Assembly (NCBI GenBank): GCA_017479785.1
Contig: JAFVBT010000012.1
Span: forward strand, 1-13,110
Length of the DNA: 13,110 bases
Direction: 5' to 3'
From: Alphaproteobacteria bacterium
GTDB taxonomy: Bacteria > Pseudomonadota > Alphaproteobacteria > RF32 > CAG-239
A program made the translations under genes and the position numbers. Numbering within the stretch: position 1 is the stretch's first letter; every line of letters begins with the position of its first letter. Shown here piece by piece: positions 1-7,797 of this stretch. The notes beneath the pieces were generated by a model, which was given only the letters and a program-made list of their open reading frames with translations, made no database searches and had not been told where the DNA came from.

Positions 1-1560
1 ACAATCAGAAATAAACAGCGGATTTTCGGGATTTTGCACGGTATTAACCGCATTCAAACATCCGAAAACACGTTGCACGGCCATTAACGAAAAGATAATA
101 CTGTTATAGTTGTTGCCGATAGATTTTATAGGATTATACAGCATGACAAGAGAGGTTATGAATGAAGCAAAGTTGCCGACGGTAATTTGGTGTGTGACGA
201 TTAAATAACTTCCGAACCAAATAACGAAAGCAATACCGAAAGATGAAACAAAATGCATAATCGGTGAAATTATACCGGTTTTTTTAAGCATAACTAACGA
301 CAGTTGAAAAACACCGTTAGCCGTTTCCGTAAACTTTTTGGTATAATAATCAAACAGATTATATGATGTAATTACCCGATTGCCGTTAAAGGCTTCATTA
401 TAGTGCGCCAATAAAGCCGAGATGGCTCTTGTGTCTTTTGAGACGGCTTTTTTCAAACGTTTCCGAACGATAGTTAAAGGGTATAGAGCCCCAAACATAA
501 CAACAACGGCAATAATAGCTAATTGCCAAGAGTTGTAAAACAGAACAATAATTAAAGACAAAGACGAAAAGAAACGTGTTGTAAAAAGCTTCATACTGTT
601 TAACAGACCGCCACATGCATGTTCGGCATCGTTATTGAAGTGGAAAAGAATGTCACCGGAATTTGTTTTATCAAAAAACGCGGCGTTGTTATGCAATAAT
701 TTATTGAATAACTTCTTTTTTATATCCATCGCAATGCGATTACCTACCCAGGTGTTCATATAAGTTGCTATATAAGTAAACAATGCTTGTAAAACGCTGA
801 ATATAACAATCATTAACGGAATATACATTGTCCAACCTGATTGTTGTTCAATTAACACAACATCCATAAACGGTTTTAGTGACCACGCAATTACCGCATC
901 CATTGCCCCGACGGGAATGGTTATTAAGACGGCGAGAAGCGCGCGCGCCCAATATGGCTTGGCATAAGGCAAAATAAGAGCATAATTTTTCAGAGTATAA
1001 ACTGTCAGTAACTTTTCTTTGAGCTTATCTCTGAATAAATACAAAGCAATTGCAGCGGCACAAAATATAAGATAACTGAATATGCAAAGAATAAAAGAAA
1101 TCGGTTTGAATACTTTTTTCTGAGGATGATAGCAATCAGTGCAGAGAGTAAGTTCTGTCGGCTCATTTATCATTAATAATGTTGCGCCGCTTGCATCTTT
1201 ACGAATTTCGGCAGGACTTGTCGGATGCTGAAAATCATTCAATGCGGTTCCACTGAGAAAAACATCCGATAATGTAAGATTCCCTTGATAATGGCTGATT
1301 TGGAGGCTTAAAGCTTTTAAAGAAGGACACGGTAATGCCACGGTATAAACTTCAGGAACGGAGGATAATTTAGGATATAAAAGAGTTGTTTTTTGCACGC
1401 CTGAATCGCTCGTACAATTGACGTCTATCCATGCATTTCCGTTACCGCTTAAGAAAAAAGACAGTTTCGGATTGGGATAACCATGCCAAAATACCGACGT
1501 GGCGGCTATGGTCAGAATTAACCCGCTGAACGCGTAAAAAATTATCTTTTTTAAAGTCAT
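1..1560 (-). CDS. MsbA-like ABC exporter with extra N-terminal extracytoplasmic domain (partial)
   Basis: The frame is open from the ATG at 1560 to the left edge (520 codons, no stop), so the C-terminal ATPase domain is outside the window. Residues about 4-24 form a first membrane helix. About 25-150 look extracytoplasmic and beta-rich, with cysteines including a CTDC at the end. About 153-175 form a second helix. From about 180 the protein reads like the transmembrane domain of MsbA-type half-transporters: a KPYWARALLAVLI start, a helix ending in a 'KPFMD' motif, then the coupling-helix stretch with R-I-A-M-D-I, 'FFDKTNSGDIL' and 'NEAFNGNRVITSYN'. That fold exports lipids or lipid-linked glycans, or toxins, across the inner membrane as a dimer. 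The domain before it is not part of standard MsbA. Its pattern loosely recalls beta domains fused to envelope glycosyltransferases, which is only a guess. The start has GAGG four bases upstream and a good promoter. No functional link to the pilus genes is shown. Confidence 0.85.
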   Translation of the reverse strand, partial: MTLKKIIFYAFSGLILTIAATSVFWHGYPNPKLSFFLSGNGNAWIDVNCTSDSGVQKTTLLYPKLSSVPEVYTVALPCPSLKALSLQISHYQGNLTLSDVFLSGTALNDFQHPTSPAEIRKDASGATLLMINEPTELTLCTDCYHPQKKVFKPISFILCIFSYLIFCAAAIALYLFRDKLKEKLLTVYTLKNYALILPYAKPYWARALLAVLITIPVGAMDAVIAWSLKPFMDVVLIEQQSGWTMYIPLMIVIFSVLQALFTYIATYMNTWVGNRIAMDIKKKLFNKLLHNNAAFFDKTNSGDILFHFNNDAEHACGGLLNSMKLFTTRFFSSLSLIIVLFYNSWQLAIIAVVVMFGALYPLTIVRKRLKKAVSKDTRAISALLAHYNEAFNGNRVITSYNLFDYYTKKFTETANGVFQLSLVMLKKTGIISPIMHFVSSFGIAFVIWFGSYLIVTHQITVGNFASFITSLVMLYNPIKSIGNNYNSIIFSLMAVQRVFGCLNAVNTVQNPENPLFISDC

Positions 1561-1590
1561 TTTTCCTCAAACTCAAATATATTGTTGAAG

Positions 1591-1619
1591 AATATAAATT
1601 ATTTTTTATCGTATGACAA
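1591..1619 (-). promoter_or_regulatory. Candidate sigma70 promoter for the ABC exporter gene
   Basis: Read on the minus strand, TTGTCA (1619-1614) is followed after exactly 17 bases by TATATT (1596-1591). Each box differs from consensus at one position. The start codon is about 30 bases downstream of the -10 box. This is a sequence match only. Confidence 0.6.
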
Positions 1620-1657
1620 TAAGAATATGCAAACTATACAATTTTAGAAAACTTCAA

Positions 1658-1685
1658 TAGACTTTTAAGAATAATTTGTTATACT
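1658..1685 (+). promoter_or_regulatory. Candidate sigma70 promoter for the PilT/DotB-like ATPase
   Basis: TAGACT (1658-1663) lies 16 bases before TATACT (1680-1685). The -10 box is good and the -35 box matches four of six. The ATPase start codon is 29 bases after the -10 box and has its own AAAGGAG. The weak -35 box makes this tentative. Confidence 0.4.
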
Positions 1686-1714
1686 GAGTCAAAATACAAG
1701 CAAAGGAGTGGAAA

Positions 1715-2692
1715 ATGGGAAGAATTAATGATGTGTTTTATTCTGATATTTACATAACACCTGAAAAAGAAGTGTTTGTGCCGGATCCTAAAACGGAAAG
1801 CGGTCTGCAACGCATTGAACCAGAGGATTTTACCGATTTTTTTGATTTACTTGAAAAAACATATCGGGGAAAATCAAGTTATACGATGATTTACGAAGGA
1901 TATTTTTTCCGTGTTGAGCGCACAAATTCCATGTATGGCCCGATTTATTGTATGCGTAAAATGCCTAAAAAAGTGCCTGATTTGGTGAGTTTGGGGTATC
2001 CGGCAGCATTGATTAATTATCTTTCAACATTGGGACAGGCCTCTGGATTAATCTTGCTTGGCGGTGCAACAGGCTCCGGTAAAACAACAACCATTTCCAG
2101 CTTACTGAAAGAATATTTAGTTCGTAATGGTGGCTTTGCTTATACAATTGAAGATCCGTTTGAAATGCCGCTTGACGGCGAGTATAAAGCTGTTAATGGT
2201 TCTGTAGGTTTATGTAAACAAACTCAGCCGGTAGATGATAATTGGGGAGCATCGCTTCGTTCCGCTCTTCGTTCGCGTCCGCGTTATATTTTCGTTGGCG
2301 AGATCAGAACGCCTGATGCCGCCAGTGAGTGCTTGCGTGCGGCAACGTCAGGACACTTGGTTTTATCAACAATTCACGCCAATAACGTAACAGATGCCTT
2401 AGATGCCATGGTAAAACACGCCTCTGCCGGTGAAATGAGTGAAGAATTAGCATTTGACTTGTTGTCGCGCGGTATTTTGGGGGTTATTCATCAATCTTTG
2501 GTGGGTATCGGTCAGAAGCGTCCGGTAGTGCAATACCTTTTTGCCAACCCGAACACCACAACAGGCGATCAGACGCGTAATATTATTAAAACGGGAAAAC
2601 TTAATTTGGCAACAACCATTGAAATGCAGATGACACGTATGATGCAAGGACGTCCTTTGTTTGAAATAGGTGATTCGCGTATTAACAAGTAA
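1715..2692 (+). CDS. PilT/DotB/TraJ-family secretion or pilus ATPase
   Basis: A 325-residue cytoplasmic motor ATPase of the GspE/PilT superfamily. Residues about 1-85 form a short PAS-like N-terminal domain, without the long N1 domain of assembly ATPases. The RecA-like core has Walker A GGATGSGKTTT with Lys123, an Asp box (TIEDPFE), Walker B IFVGEIR with Glu196, and the His box SGHLVLSTIHANN with His214 and His221. The length fits PilT and DotB/TraJ (about 325-380 residues). There is no CxxC zinc motif, unlike the PilQ ATPase in this window. Such proteins power pilus retraction (PilT) or type IVB secretion (DotB/TraJ). I cannot choose between these. The gene stands alone on the plus strand, convergent with the pil operon, and its stop lies 8 bases from the last operon gene's stop. 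The start is supported by AAAGGAG (1702-1708) six bases upstream. R64-type thin-pilus clusters do not normally carry such a gene, so this adjacency is of interest. Confidence 0.88.
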   Translation: MGRINDVFYSDIYITPEKEVFVPDPKTESGLQRIEPEDFTDFFDLLEKTYRGKSSYTMIYEGYFFRVERTNSMYGPIYCMRKMPKKVPDLVSLGYPAALINYLSTLGQASGLILLGGATGSGKTTTISSLLKEYLVRNGGFAYTIEDPFEMPLDGEYKAVNGSVGLCKQTQPVDDNWGASLRSALRSRPRYIFVGEIRTPDAASECLRAATSGHLVLSTIHANNVTDALDAMVKHASAGEMSEELAFDLLSRGILGVIHQSLVGIGQKRPVVQYLFANPNTTTGDQTRNIIKTGKLNLATTIEMQMTRMMQGRPLFEIGDSRINK

Positions 2693-2700
2693 AAAGTAAG

Positions 2701-3213
2701 TTACCGAAAAGTCCACAAGATGACGTTGTCATTCGGTTGGCAGATGTCTCTGGTTTTGTATTTTTTTATGGGAAGAGAGTGTTCTTCTCCCCAAGAGAAT
2801 TCAATCCCGTTTACCGATATTTTTTGTAAACCGAGTTGGGAGTTAGCTTTTATTGGCATTTCACTCAAGCCGATACAGGCGGATTTATTCAAATTTTTTA
2901 ATGTAATATCAAATTGCATTTCTCCCGGCATAACCATATCTCCGTTTATACCTCCACCAATTTCAAATTTGAACTCATTATATTTTGCCGTATCAATTTT
3001 AATTAGACCATTCGCTTGTGCAGATTTGGTAGACAATTTCCAATACCCCGGCTGGTCGCGATAAAAGCTGCGAACAGTATCTGCGGTTGCAAGTATTTGT
3101 TCATGAATGGCTTTGTATGGGTTACGCATTAAGATATAACAAAGAAAAATTATCGCCAGTCCTAAACCGAAACAAAGTAGAAAACCCCGAAAATATCGCA
3201 TATCAACAATCAT
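2701..3213 (-). CDS. PilS-like type IVb pilin-fold protein lacking the prepilin Glu5
   Basis: A 170-residue protein with one N-terminal membrane helix (about 10-29), then an amphipathic helix (TADTVRSFYRDQPGYW region) and a beta-rich C-terminal domain. The C-terminal half follows the PilS-type pattern: glycine-rich IGGGINGD, a 'FDITLKNLNKSACIGL' strand, a 'ISVNG' strand, then a second cysteine before a terminal strand ending in ILWTFR. Cys113 and Cys158 would form the D-region disulfide typical of type IVb pilins. The N-terminus differs from canonical prepilins: after Gly10 the next residues are FLLCF, so position +5 is Phe and not Glu. It may be a tip or minor subunit (GspK-like pseudopilins also lack Glu5) or an unprocessed membrane protein. 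The start at 3213 is chosen because AAGGAAGG (3220-3227) lies six bases upstream; a longer frame beginning at 3291 lies inside pilR and has no such support. It follows pilR by 13 bases, so it is in the same operon. Confidence 0.72.
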   Translation of the reverse strand: MIVDMRYFRGFLLCFGLGLAIIFLCYILMRNPYKAIHEQILATADTVRSFYRDQPGYWKLSTKSAQANGLIKIDTAKYNEFKFEIGGGINGDMVMPGEMQFDITLKNLNKSACIGLSEMPIKANSQLGLQKISVNGIEFSWGEEHSLPIKKYKTRDICQPNDNVILWTFR

Positions 3214-3219
3214 CAGACA

Positions 3220-3227
3220 CCTTCCTT
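3220..3227 (-). promoter_or_regulatory. Ribosome binding site fixing the start of the PilS-like gene
   Basis: On the minus strand AAGGAAGG sits six bases before the ATG at 3213-3211 and overlaps the pilR stop codon. It decides the start against an upstream in-frame ATG at 3291 and a downstream one at 3201, neither of which has a comparable site. Confidence 0.7.
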
Positions 3228-4345
3228 TATTTACCCATTGAACTGGTGATTTGATCTTGCATATCAAAGGTACCGAATACCGCCCATGCAATAATACCGG
3301 AAACGGTTAACATTGCGATGGTGTTCATAACCTCAGCTCTTTGCTCAATAAGATATACCGACTCTTCCAACCACTCGTTAGCCAATTTATCCAAAGCCTC
3401 TTCAAAGTTATCCAATTCCGAATAAATTTTTAAATCTGCAATAATTTGCTTATCCGGAAATTCCATACCGGCTTTAGATAATGCCTGTCCCAAGTTATCA
3501 CCGTTTTTGATGTGAAATAAGGCACCGTCAATACGCTCTCTCAAATAGCGGTTTGAATCTTTGCGCAATGAGGTTAAAGCAATTGAAAGCGGCACACCGC
3601 CCTTTACCAATGCTGACAAGGATAATAACCAAGTAATGCCGGTAAAGATTTTATATAAAGACCAAGGCGGATAGCGGTCAAAAACAACACGAGCCTTTCC
3701 GGTCCAAATACCGATGGTTAAATAAATGATCAAACCTATAACAGGCAAAACGGCAAAAGCTATGGCCCAGTTTTCCTGAATCCAGCTGGACATGTCAACC
3801 AAGTTTTTCGCGGTTCCCGTCCATACCGTTTTCGGCGCGGCACTAAGCATTGGCGGAACCATATATACGCCGATGGCATATAAAATAAGCACTGACATCA
3901 TCATTAAGAAAGACGGGTAGGTAATTGCCGAAACAATAGGACGAATCATTCTGGTAGAACCTTCCGTTACTTTAATAAGGTTCATTAAGGCACTTTCCAA
4001 GTCTGACACATCACCGACGGAAAGCATTAAACGTTCTCTATTCGGAGCCCAACCTTTTAAGGCATCGGAAAAAGGATGACCTTCCTGCAAAGCACGTCCC
4101 CAAGCACTGACGGCAATACCCATCGGATCATTCGGATGAGCACCTTCCTCAGTTAAACCGTTATAAATCATATCAAGGGCATTCATTAAAGAAAATCGGT
4201 TGCGAAGCAATGCGGCTAATTTACGATAAATTTTTAAACGACCTTTATTGGAAAGATTGCACATAATTTTTGCATAAGTCAAAATCCAATCATTGGAGTT
4301 TTGCATAGCTTTATTAAAGGCATTTTGTTTTTTAATTTCAGGCAT
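3227..4345 (-). CDS. pilR: PilR/GspF-type inner-membrane platform protein of type IVb pilus
   Basis: A 372-residue polytopic protein with the duplicated T2SSF domain. The first copy spans about 40-165: a 'RKLAALLRNRFSLMNALDMI' helix pair, 'ALQEGHPFSDAL', then 'GDVSDLESALMNL' before membrane helix about 145-166. The second spans about 232-362, with 'LSALVKGGVPLSIAL', 'IKNGDNLGQAL' and 'DNFEEALDKLA' before the last helix, about 341-360. A middle helix lies at about 192-214. This is the GspF/PilC/PilR family, which sits in the inner membrane, receives the assembly ATPase PilQ on its cytoplasmic face and turns ATP hydrolysis into pilin insertion. It begins 9 bases after the pilQ stop, and its AGGAGG overlaps that stop, so translation is probably coupled. 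Length and helix order are normal for the family. The short C-terminal tail after the last helix is as expected. Confidence 0.9.
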   Translation of the reverse strand: MPEIKKQNAFNKAMQNSNDWILTYAKIMCNLSNKGRLKIYRKLAALLRNRFSLMNALDMIYNGLTEEGAHPNDPMGIAVSAWGRALQEGHPFSDALKGWAPNRERLMLSVGDVSDLESALMNLIKVTEGSTRMIRPIVSAITYPSFLMMMSVLILYAIGVYMVPPMLSAAPKTVWTGTAKNLVDMSSWIQENWAIAFAVLPVIGLIIYLTIGIWTGKARVVFDRYPPWSLYKIFTGITWLLSLSALVKGGVPLSIALTSLRKDSNRYLRERIDGALFHIKNGDNLGQALSKAGMEFPDKQIIADLKIYSELDNFEEALDKLANEWLEESVYLIEQRAEVMNTIAMLTVSGIIAWAVFGTFDMQDQITSSMGK

Positions 4346-4354
4346 TTTAACCTC

Positions 4355-6022
4355 CTAATAAATCGGTCGTTGATCCAACAGACCGCACCAACGTTCAACT
4401 TCATCAATGTCAATATATCCCCTGAGCATACGCTCAATTGCCGCTTCACGCAAAGGTCTGCCGTCAAGTTCGCTGATCCAATAATCTATGGCTTCTTTTG
4501 TGTTGTTGTTAACCATCATTGTTAAAAAGCGCGCATCCGGAATAATAATTTCCGGTACGGACATACGGCCGATAATACCTTTTTGATGACAATATTTACA
4601 ACCGGCACCGCGTGTATATGTATTTTCAATACCAAAGTCACCTAAAGCCGTTTTAACGCGTTCAAAAGACGGGTCATGCATACGTTCGGTAATAGGCACA
4701 CGGCAATGCGGACATAAACGGCGGAACAAACGTTGAGATATAAGACCTTTCATAATTTCCGGATCACTCAACATATATGGCTGTACACCCATATCGCGCA
4801 AACGCGTGATAATTGCCGGAGCCGAGTTGGCGTGCAGTGTTGTCCATACACTGTGTCCGGACAGAGCGCCTTTGAACACCAAACCGGCAGCCGAAAGTGA
4901 ACGAATCTCACCGACCATCATAACATCAGGGTCAGAACGTAGGGCCGCGGACAATGCCTTGTTGAATTCTTCATCTTTTTCTTCTTCTGTGCTGGCATTG
5001 GTTACAGGCATTTGTCGCGCACCCGGAATCGGATATTCCGGCGGATCTTCCACTGTGATAACATTGATTTCACCGCGATGTTCCTGAATAAGTTTAATCA
5101 TATTGCGTTGCAACGTTGTTGATTTACCGGAACCTGTCGGACCTGCAATTATGTTTAATCCGACGGCAGTTGCCCGCAAGCGATAAAACAATTTCAATTC
5201 CCTGTCACCAAGACCTAAGGAACGTAAATCGCTGTTACCGTTCGGGTTGTCATCAGCATACAAAAGACGCATAACCAGATATTGTGAGCCGAAAGCAACT
5301 GGGTTGAACTGCAGACGAATAGCTAAAACATTATGCGGTAATTTGAGCTTACCATTTGTGCCGCGGAGAGGTTTGTCCCCCAATTTTTGCGCACCTTGAA
5401 ATTCATTTTGAGCATAGTTTGCATCGGAAATATCTGCCGATGCAAAGGCAGCACGAACGAAAGCCTCACCCCATTCTTTTGAATATTCCAATTCGCGTTC
5501 CATCATACCATTAATGCGGAACATAACCAGTGTAGAATCGGCAACAACGACATGCACATCGGAAACATTTTTGGAAGCGGCACGCGATATAACGCTTAAA
5601 AAGTCAATTTGCATTTGATAATCCGCGGTTTCTTCTATGGAAATATCAACTTGCCCCATACCGCGTTCGGCATAAGCATAAATAGCTGACAGTTCCTGTG
5701 AGGAAACATATTGTGGCGGATTAATCAGCATACGACGACGTTTGGCAATGGCCGTAAAGTTAAGAACTTTACCGTCAAAACGATGCATTTCATCTACAAG
5801 ATAGGTACCATCGGAAAACAAAGCAATCATTCGCCTTGTCTCGTTGTCAACGAAAACTTCGCCGCCTTCTTTAGTCAGTAATTTATTGTCATTGGCAAAG
5901 AGAACCTGAAAGATATTTTTATCTTTTTTGTCTTCTTCCTTAAGAACACCGGAAGATTTGTCCGGCTGTTTGACCGTCAAATCTTCCGTTTCTTGTTTAT
6001 TTGTGTTCTCTTCTTCAGCCAT
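4355..6022 (-). CDS. pilQ: PilQ/GspE-type pilus assembly ATPase
   Basis: A 555-residue secretion/assembly ATPase. A charged N-terminal tail (about 1-36) precedes the N-terminal domain. The RecA-like core has Walker A GPTGSGKS with Lys300, an Asp box (VEDPPEYPIPGARQ), Walker B VMMVGEIR with Glu372, and the His box SGHSVWTTLHANS. Four cysteines form the zinc module of assembly-type ATPases: CPHC at 437-440 and CKYC at 475-478. This cysteine tetrad separates it from retraction-type ATPases such as the one at 1715-2692. It should form a hexamer under PilR and drive pilin polymerisation. 'GARQMPVTNAS' after the Asp box matches the R64 PilQ subgroup better than PilB. It starts 8 bases after the pilP stop, with only a weak AAGAG site, so it may depend on coupling to pilP translation. 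All catalytic motifs are intact. Confidence 0.93.
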   Translation of the reverse strand: MAEEENTNKQETEDLTVKQPDKSSGVLKEEDKKDKNIFQVLFANDNKLLTKEGGEVFVDNETRRMIALFSDGTYLVDEMHRFDGKVLNFTAIAKRRRMLINPPQYVSSQELSAIYAYAERGMGQVDISIEETADYQMQIDFLSVISRAASKNVSDVHVVVADSTLVMFRINGMMERELEYSKEWGEAFVRAAFASADISDANYAQNEFQGAQKLGDKPLRGTNGKLKLPHNVLAIRLQFNPVAFGSQYLVMRLLYADDNPNGNSDLRSLGLGDRELKLFYRLRATAVGLNIIAGPTGSGKSTTLQRNMIKLIQEHRGEINVITVEDPPEYPIPGARQMPVTNASTEEEKDEEFNKALSAALRSDPDVMMVGEIRSLSAAGLVFKGALSGHSVWTTLHANSAPAIITRLRDMGVQPYMLSDPEIMKGLISQRLFRRLCPHCRVPITERMHDPSFERVKTALGDFGIENTYTRGAGCKYCHQKGIIGRMSVPEIIIPDARFLTMMVNNNTKEAIDYWISELDGRPLREAAIERMLRGYIDIDEVERWCGLLDQRPIY

Positions 6023-6030
6023 AGTAACTC

Positions 6031-7797
6031 TTATTGTACAAACATTCCAGACCCGAAGGATGCGGAACGACCGGCCTTACTGCGTGCCGAAGCTCTGGAT
6101 ACGCGGGCATTCGGTGAAGAGGCCGCCGGTGTCGGTGTAGAAGCCGGTGCTTTAACGCTGTTGGTAGAAGCGTTGCCCAAAACATTTTTGGTTGAAGCAG
6201 GCGTGCTGACCTTATCTGTTTCTTCCGGCAACTTATCCGCATTATTGAACGCAACGGTAGGTTCAAAATCAAGAACCGTTCCACCGGTGTATATAAAGCT
6301 TCTGACACCATTATTTTCAAAGGCTACATAATGGTCGGTAATAGCCGTTACAACTTCACCGCCCTTAAGCATTGAACCCTTATGAACAATGAATGTTGTT
6401 CCGTCTTTATTAACGATTTTAGCCACAATATCATCACCTTTACCGGTAATATCCATAATAGCATACTCTTGCGACATATCAATAGCACCTTCGCCCATAC
6501 CAGCCATAACAGCAGCAGCGGCAAAAGGATTATTCATGCTGCTTTCTTTCAGCTTGTTTAACTTTTCTTCACCTTCTGAAATAGCACGTTTCAAACCGTT
6601 GATATGTGCGTTGAGAGAAGCAACGATTCTTGTGTGGTTGGCAACCGCGGCTTCGGCTTTTTTCTGCAATATAATGGCATTATGTTGAACTTGAGCAACT
6701 TGTTCATCAAAGTTTTTGATAAGAGCCTTACGGTCTTCTTCAAGTTCATGAATTCTGTTTAACAGTTCGGTATTTTTTGAAATCCATTGCTGATTCATCT
6801 TCAACATTTCATTCATATATTCGTTTAATACCTTACCCTGTCTGACTTTTTCAAGCTCAATTTCCTTTTGCTTTAAGATTTCTTGTTCTTTCAGCAACAT
6901 TGCCTGACGCTCGGCTTCCTGATCTTTTATTTTTTCTTCTTCCCGTCGGCGTGCAAGTTCAGCTTCTTCTTTGGCTTTTATTCTTTGCATACGCAAACTT
7001 GCCACTTTATTTTTCAACTCTTCTCTTTTCAATTCAAGATTAAGCAAAGTATTTTGTTTCTCAATGTTGGACATCTGGTTAAAGAGATCATTATCTACTT
7101 TTGATAAAATGGCATTACCGAAGCTTTCAAAAGGAGATTTAGGTGCTTCCGCTTCCGGAATGGCTTCTTCTTTTTTCTCGCCGTCTTTCCCTTCCTCGGC
7201 AAACAAATCGTCACCTTCGCCCGCTTCTAATCCGAGTTCGGCATCTATTGTGCTGTCACTCAAACCGGGATCCTGTAAATTCAATTCGTTATTGTTTGAA
7301 TTTTCAGCCGGAGCAGGTGTTTCTTCGGAAACGGTCGGAACCTCTTCCGGTGTTGTCTGATCAGGATTTTCCGCAACTGTATCCGCAGTCGGCTCGGCAA
7401 TAACATCATCGGCAAAAAGTTCATCGGTTTCACCGAATAAATCGGATGATACATTTTCAGCAGCAACATCCGGTTCTGTCGGAACACCACCGGATTGTTC
7501 TGGGACGGTACTTTCTGCTACGGAAGCCGGTTCTGCACTGTTTTCTGCGACAGGTTGCGACACCTCAACATTTTCTGAGGTCGCATCCGGCACACTTGTT
7601 TCCGGTGCAGTTTCGGTTACGGCCGCTTCAGCCGGAGTTTTGGCAACGCTGGAATCATCTGCGCTAATCAGAGAATCTGCCTGTGCTTCAGGCACAGGTG
7701 CAACCTCTTCGGCATAACTTACACCTTGTACAGACATCATAACCGCGAAGGTAAGCGCCAGTATAATGACTGCTTTATTTTTCAGATTGTAATTCAT
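6031..7797 (-). CDS. pilP: Enlarged PilP-like periplasmic pilus assembly protein
   Basis: A 588-residue secreted protein. Residues 1-29 are a signal peptide with likely cleavage after SYA. About 30-225 are acidic and rich in Ala, Pro, Thr and Glu, predicted disordered. About 240-420 form a long, charged coiled coil (runs such as ELARRREEEKIKDQEAERQA). About 444-512 match the GspC/PilP homology-region fold: 'YAIMDITGKGDDIVAKIVNKDG', 'VHKGSMLKGGEVVTAI' and 'YVAFENNGVRSFIY'. About 530-588 are a Ser/Ala/Pro tail with several Arg and Lys. PilP of R64 is only about 150 residues, a short helix plus this last domain. The extra length here is a long disordered and coiled-coil spacer. In the family, PilP works in the periplasm with PilO and the secretin. 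The ATG overlaps the pilO end by 23 bases and has AAGGAG six bases upstream. Assignment as PilP rests on the C-terminal domain and gene order. Confidence 0.8.
   Translation of the reverse strand: MNYNLKNKAVIILALTFAVMMSVQGVSYAEEVAPVPEAQADSLISADDSSVAKTPAEAAVTETAPETSVPDATSENVEVSQPVAENSAEPASVAESTVPEQSGGVPTEPDVAAENVSSDLFGETDELFADDVIAEPTADTVAENPDQTTPEEVPTVSEETPAPAENSNNNELNLQDPGLSDSTIDAELGLEAGEGDDLFAEEGKDGEKKEEAIPEAEAPKSPFESFGNAILSKVDNDLFNQMSNIEKQNTLLNLELKREELKNKVASLRMQRIKAKEEAELARRREEEKIKDQEAERQAMLLKEQEILKQKEIELEKVRQGKVLNEYMNEMLKMNQQWISKNTELLNRIHELEEDRKALIKNFDEQVAQVQHNAIILQKKAEAAVANHTRIVASLNAHINGLKRAISEGEEKLNKLKESSMNNPFAAAAVMAGMGEGAIDMSQEYAIMDITGKGDDIVAKIVNKDGTTFIVHKGSMLKGGEVVTAITDHYVAFENNGVRSFIYTGGTVLDFEPTVAFNNADKLPEETDKVSTPASTKNVLGNASTNSVKAPASTPTPAASSPNARVSRASARSKAGRSASFGSGMFVQ

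Larger units (their letters stand above)
1561..1714. promoter_or_regulatory. Divergent intergenic region between ABC exporter and PilT/DotB-like ATPase
   Basis: This 154-base, very AT-rich stretch holds no gene. It separates two genes that start outward from it. A good sigma70-type promoter faces left and a weaker one faces right; both are listed separately. I see no long inverted repeat or terminator here. Confidence 0.8.

Noticed and set aside
2720..2732. Inverted repeat ATGAC-GTT-GTCAT near the convergent stops, considered as a terminator
   Set aside because: The stem is only five pairs, not GC-rich, has no T-run on either side, and lies in the coding end of the pilin-like gene.
2720..3064. 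Plus-strand open frame of 114 codons opposite the pilin-like gene
   Set aside because: It has no ribosome site, its translation shows no family pattern, and the opposite strand holds a convincing pilin-fold gene in operon position.
6971..7360. Plus-strand open frame opposite the PilP coiled-coil and acidic region
   Set aside because: A mirror of biased codons; the minus strand has a signal peptide, ribosome site and a conserved C-terminal domain.
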